DNA from: an uncultured bacterium
GTDB taxonomy: Bacteria; Patescibacteriota; Microgenomatia; UBA1406; GWC2-37-13
Reading direction: 5' to 3'
DNA length: 6,869 bases
Assembly (NCBI GenBank): GCA_937914905.1
Contig: CALESU010000153.1
Span: 1 to 6,869, forward strand
The notes under the pieces are model-generated. The model was not told where the DNA came from. It did not search any database and was given only the letters and a program-made list of their open reading frames with translations. Position numbers and translations under genes: made by a program. Positions 5,814 through 6,869 of the stretch are shown in pieces (position 1 is the stretch's first letter; every line of letters begins with the position of its first letter).

Positions 5814-5819
5814 ATTATA
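5814..5819 (-). promoter_or_regulatory. -10 box of the NYN gene, leaderless spacing
   Basis: A perfect TATAAT on the minus strand (5819-5814) is preceded directly by TG and ends 6 nt before the ATG at 5807. Transcription would begin at the A of the start codon. No convincing -35 is present at 16-18 nt. This box decides the start at 5807 in preference to the ATG at 5855. Confidence 0.45.
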
Positions 5820-5886
5820 CACATACTTTTGAAGAGACACTATGTGCAAATACAAACTCTTAACTTATTATTTTCCAAAATTCTGA

Positions 5887-5988
5887 AATAGAGGAAGCGT
5901 GGTATTTGATTACTCCTACAAAGCATTTATTGATGCTGATTTACAGAAAGAAGGTTTTGAAATTATCAGAATGCTATCTGCAAGTTAA
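5887..5988 (+). pseudogene. Short coding-like stretch, possible C-terminal gene remnant
   Basis: Between a stop at 5884-5886 and TAA at 5986-5988 lies an open frame with a protein-like composition (for example FDYSYKAFIDADLQKEGFE). GTG at 5899 is the only plausible start and has GAGGAA only 2 nt before it, giving 29 residues. A second plus-strand frame covering 5864-6010 is also open. The overlap suggests either a frameshifted remnant or chance. I recognise no family. Apart from this and the inverted repeat at 6006-6036, the stretch 5820-6039 holds nothing I can support. Confidence 0.18.
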
Positions 5989-6005
5989 AATATTTATGCG
6001 CTCTG

Positions 6006-6036
6006 GTTGACTATACCGAAACACTATTATGTCAAC
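6006..6036. repeat. Imperfect inverted repeat downstream of the second small-protein gene
   Basis: GTTGAC (6006-6011) and GTCAAC (6031-6036) form a six-base inverted repeat around a 19-nt centre, extendable by three pairs (ATA/TAT) past a one-base bulge. On the minus strand it begins 3 nt after the stop of the 43-residue gene at 6040, so it could mark the 3' end of that message. No T-tract follows, so it is not a standard intrinsic terminator. Confidence 0.3.
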
Positions 6037-6039
6037 ACG

Positions 6040-6171
6040 TTAGTAACTTTTTGTAATAAAGAATATGATGAGAATCGCACCAAATATTCCGATGATAAAC
6101 CAAATTTTTAAAGGCTTTTTATTTTTCTCCTTTGATAAGCGAATTCCGAGAAGTCCAAGTATTCCATTCAT
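6040..6171 (-). CDS. Small single-span membrane protein, 43 residues (copy 2)
   Basis: An ATG at 6171-6169 opens a 43-codon frame ending in TAA at 6042-6040. Residues 1-10 are hydrophobic (MNGILGLLGI). Residues 11-22 form a strongly basic linker (R11, K14, K16, K18, K19, K22). Residues 23-40 are a hydrophobic span, and the chain ends K-S-Y. It has the same number of codons and the same order of parts as the gene at 4890-5021, sharing R11, K14, L21-K22-I23, I26, F30-G31, I33, I39 and S42 without a gap. A TGA-TATACT extended -10 (6179-6184) ends 7 nt before its ATG, supporting this start and a leaderless message. It lies 66 nt downstream of the APH-like gene on the same strand. The family is not recognised. 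A small membrane toxin, a regulator or subunit of a membrane complex, and a signalling peptide are all possible, with nothing here to choose between them. Confidence 0.6.
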   Translation of the reverse strand: MNGILGLLGIRLSKEKNKKPLKIWFIIGIFGAILIIFFITKSY

Positions 6172-6178
6172 GTTGCTA

Positions 6179-6205
6179 AGTATATCAAAAGTTCTGAAGT
6201 TGCAA
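6179..6205 (-). promoter_or_regulatory. Promoter of the second 43-residue membrane protein gene
   Basis: On the minus strand TATACT (6184-6179) is preceded by TGA (6187-6185), an extended -10. TTGCAA (6205-6200) lies 15 nt upstream and matches 4/6 of the -35 consensus. Transcription would start near 6172, one base before the ATG at 6171. The promoter lies in the 66-nt gap after the APH-like gene, so the small gene can be expressed independently of it. Confidence 0.45.
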
Positions 6206-6237
6206 ATTCAACCTATTACAAGCATGACATTTAAATC

Positions 6238-6869
6238 TCAGGATATATATGTTAAGCCAATTTTCCCCAATCTTATCCAATACTCATTTTCTTTCGTATC
6301 AATCTTGCCCGTAACTTTATTGTATGTTCCTAACATCAAAAACATAGCAAATACCGTTTTGACAAAAATGGGGAACGCCTCTACCTCAAATTTATTTAGC
6401 TTTGGCCGGTATTCATCTAGTATCAGTTGATAATATTCAGGATAATGTGAGAAATTATTCTCATTAAAAAACATTCCACAGAGTAATACGGAAAGTTCTT
6501 GAATTATTGGTTTGTTTGAGGATACTGAAAAATCAATAATATACAGTTTTGAATCAACATCTTTGAGGACGTTGGGACGGATTATGTCACTATGCGCAAA
6601 ACCCCATCTTAATTTGTCAAACTGAATAGTTTTAAAAGGGTCAACTAACTGTTCAAGCCTTTTATAATCCTCACCTTTTACATACTTCCCTTTTTCTTTA
6701 AATTCTTTCAAGAAATTTACGGGCGACCATTCGTCATAATAATTTTGTATTTGGATATCTATGGAGTTGATTTTTGACACTTCATGAATCAGTGTTTTTG
6801 CCTCTTCTATGGTGGGCCACTCATGTAAGTCATAAAAACTGTTTCCTTCAATATATTCCATGACACATA
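6238..6869 (-). CDS. APH/choline-kinase-like phosphotransferase, C-terminal part (partial)
   Basis: The frame stays open to the right edge, so the 207 residues counted from the ATG at 6861 are only the C-terminal lobe, and that methionine is an internal one. It falls in MEYIEG, which matches the hinge motif of aminoglycoside phosphotransferase-fold kinases, followed by the nucleotide-lobe exit. The catalytic loop appears as HSDIIRPNVL (90-99) with D92 as the expected base and N97 as metal ligand; the usual HGD is HSD here. The second metal aspartate is D110 in YIIDF (107-111). E122 in the QELSVLL helix takes the place of the common DLA. A long helical C-terminus follows. The fold phosphorylates small molecules such as aminoglycosides, choline, homoserine or sugars; the substrate cannot be told from this part. 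The N-lobe lies outside the window. Confidence 0.75.
   Translation of the reverse strand, partial: CVMEYIEGNSFYDLHEWPTIEEAKTLIHEVSKINSIDIQIQNYYDEWSPVNFLKEFKEKGKYVKGEDYKRLEQLVDPFKTIQFDKLRWGFAHSDIIRPNVLKDVDSKLYIIDFSVSSNKPIIQELSVLLCGMFFNENNFSHYPEYYQLILDEYRPKLNKFEVEAFPIFVKTVFAMFLMLGTYNKVTGKIDTKENEYWIRLGKIGLTYIS

Noticed and set aside
6007..6035. TTGACT on the plus strand and TTGACA on the minus strand as -35 boxes.
   Set aside because: No -10 box lies at 16-18 nt from either one; the minus-strand TATAGT is only 14 nt away. They are explained by the inverted repeat.
6065..6430. Plus-strand frame of 121 codons opposite the APH-like and second 43-residue genes.
   Set aside because: It crosses two minus-strand genes that are better supported by motifs and promoter placement, and has no recognisable features.

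Overview
The window reads as a low-GC bacterial chromosome segment. TGA, TAA and TAG all serve as stops, so the ordinary bacterial code fits; the code in which TGA encodes glycine does not. The style of several genes suggests a Patescibacteria (Candidate Phyla Radiation) member: a TrmB-type regulator tail, an Erm-like methylase, a secreted polymer-forming (bactofilin-like) protein with a membrane tail, an APH-like kinase, weak or absent Shine-Dalgarno sites and many very small proteins. This assignment is inferred from protein style and was not tested by any search.

Layout, left to right. A TrmB-like regulator enters from the left edge and ends at 284. A good promoter then precedes an Erm-type 23S rRNA adenine methyltransferase (359-1138, +). 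Converging on it is a minus-strand run: an MFS transporter (2435-3631), a parallel beta-helix protein starting 5 nt after it (1635-2429), and a RidA-family protein 19 nt further on (1211-1615), which also has its own -10 box. Divergent from the transporter is a secreted bactofilin-like beta-solenoid with a multi-pass membrane tail (3752-4870, +).

The right third is accessory-like and AT-rich. It holds a NYN-domain nuclease gene (5286-5807, -), the C-terminal part of an APH/choline-kinase-like phosphotransferase running off the right edge (6238-6869, -), and several items too short for routine gene calling. Two minus-strand genes (4890-5021 and 6040-6171) each encode a 43-residue single-span membrane protein. 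They align end to end without gaps, sharing the basic linker, an L-K-I step and an F-G step in the membrane span, and look like members of one undescribed small-protein family. Between them lies a strong candidate small RNA of about 60 nt: TTGACA, a 16-nt spacer, TGA-TATAAT, then a long hairpin ending in seven T. Two short coding-like stretches flank the NYN gene and may be remnants of older genes.

A second thread is promoter placement. At ridA, the bactofilin-like gene, the NYN gene and the second 43-residue gene, a TATAAT or TATACT box ends 6-8 nt before the chosen ATG. The predicted transcription start therefore falls on, or 1-2 nt before, the start codon, as expected for leaderless mRNAs. 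No single pathway joins all the genes; antibiotic-target modification, efflux, envelope structure and RNA processing are represented side by side.
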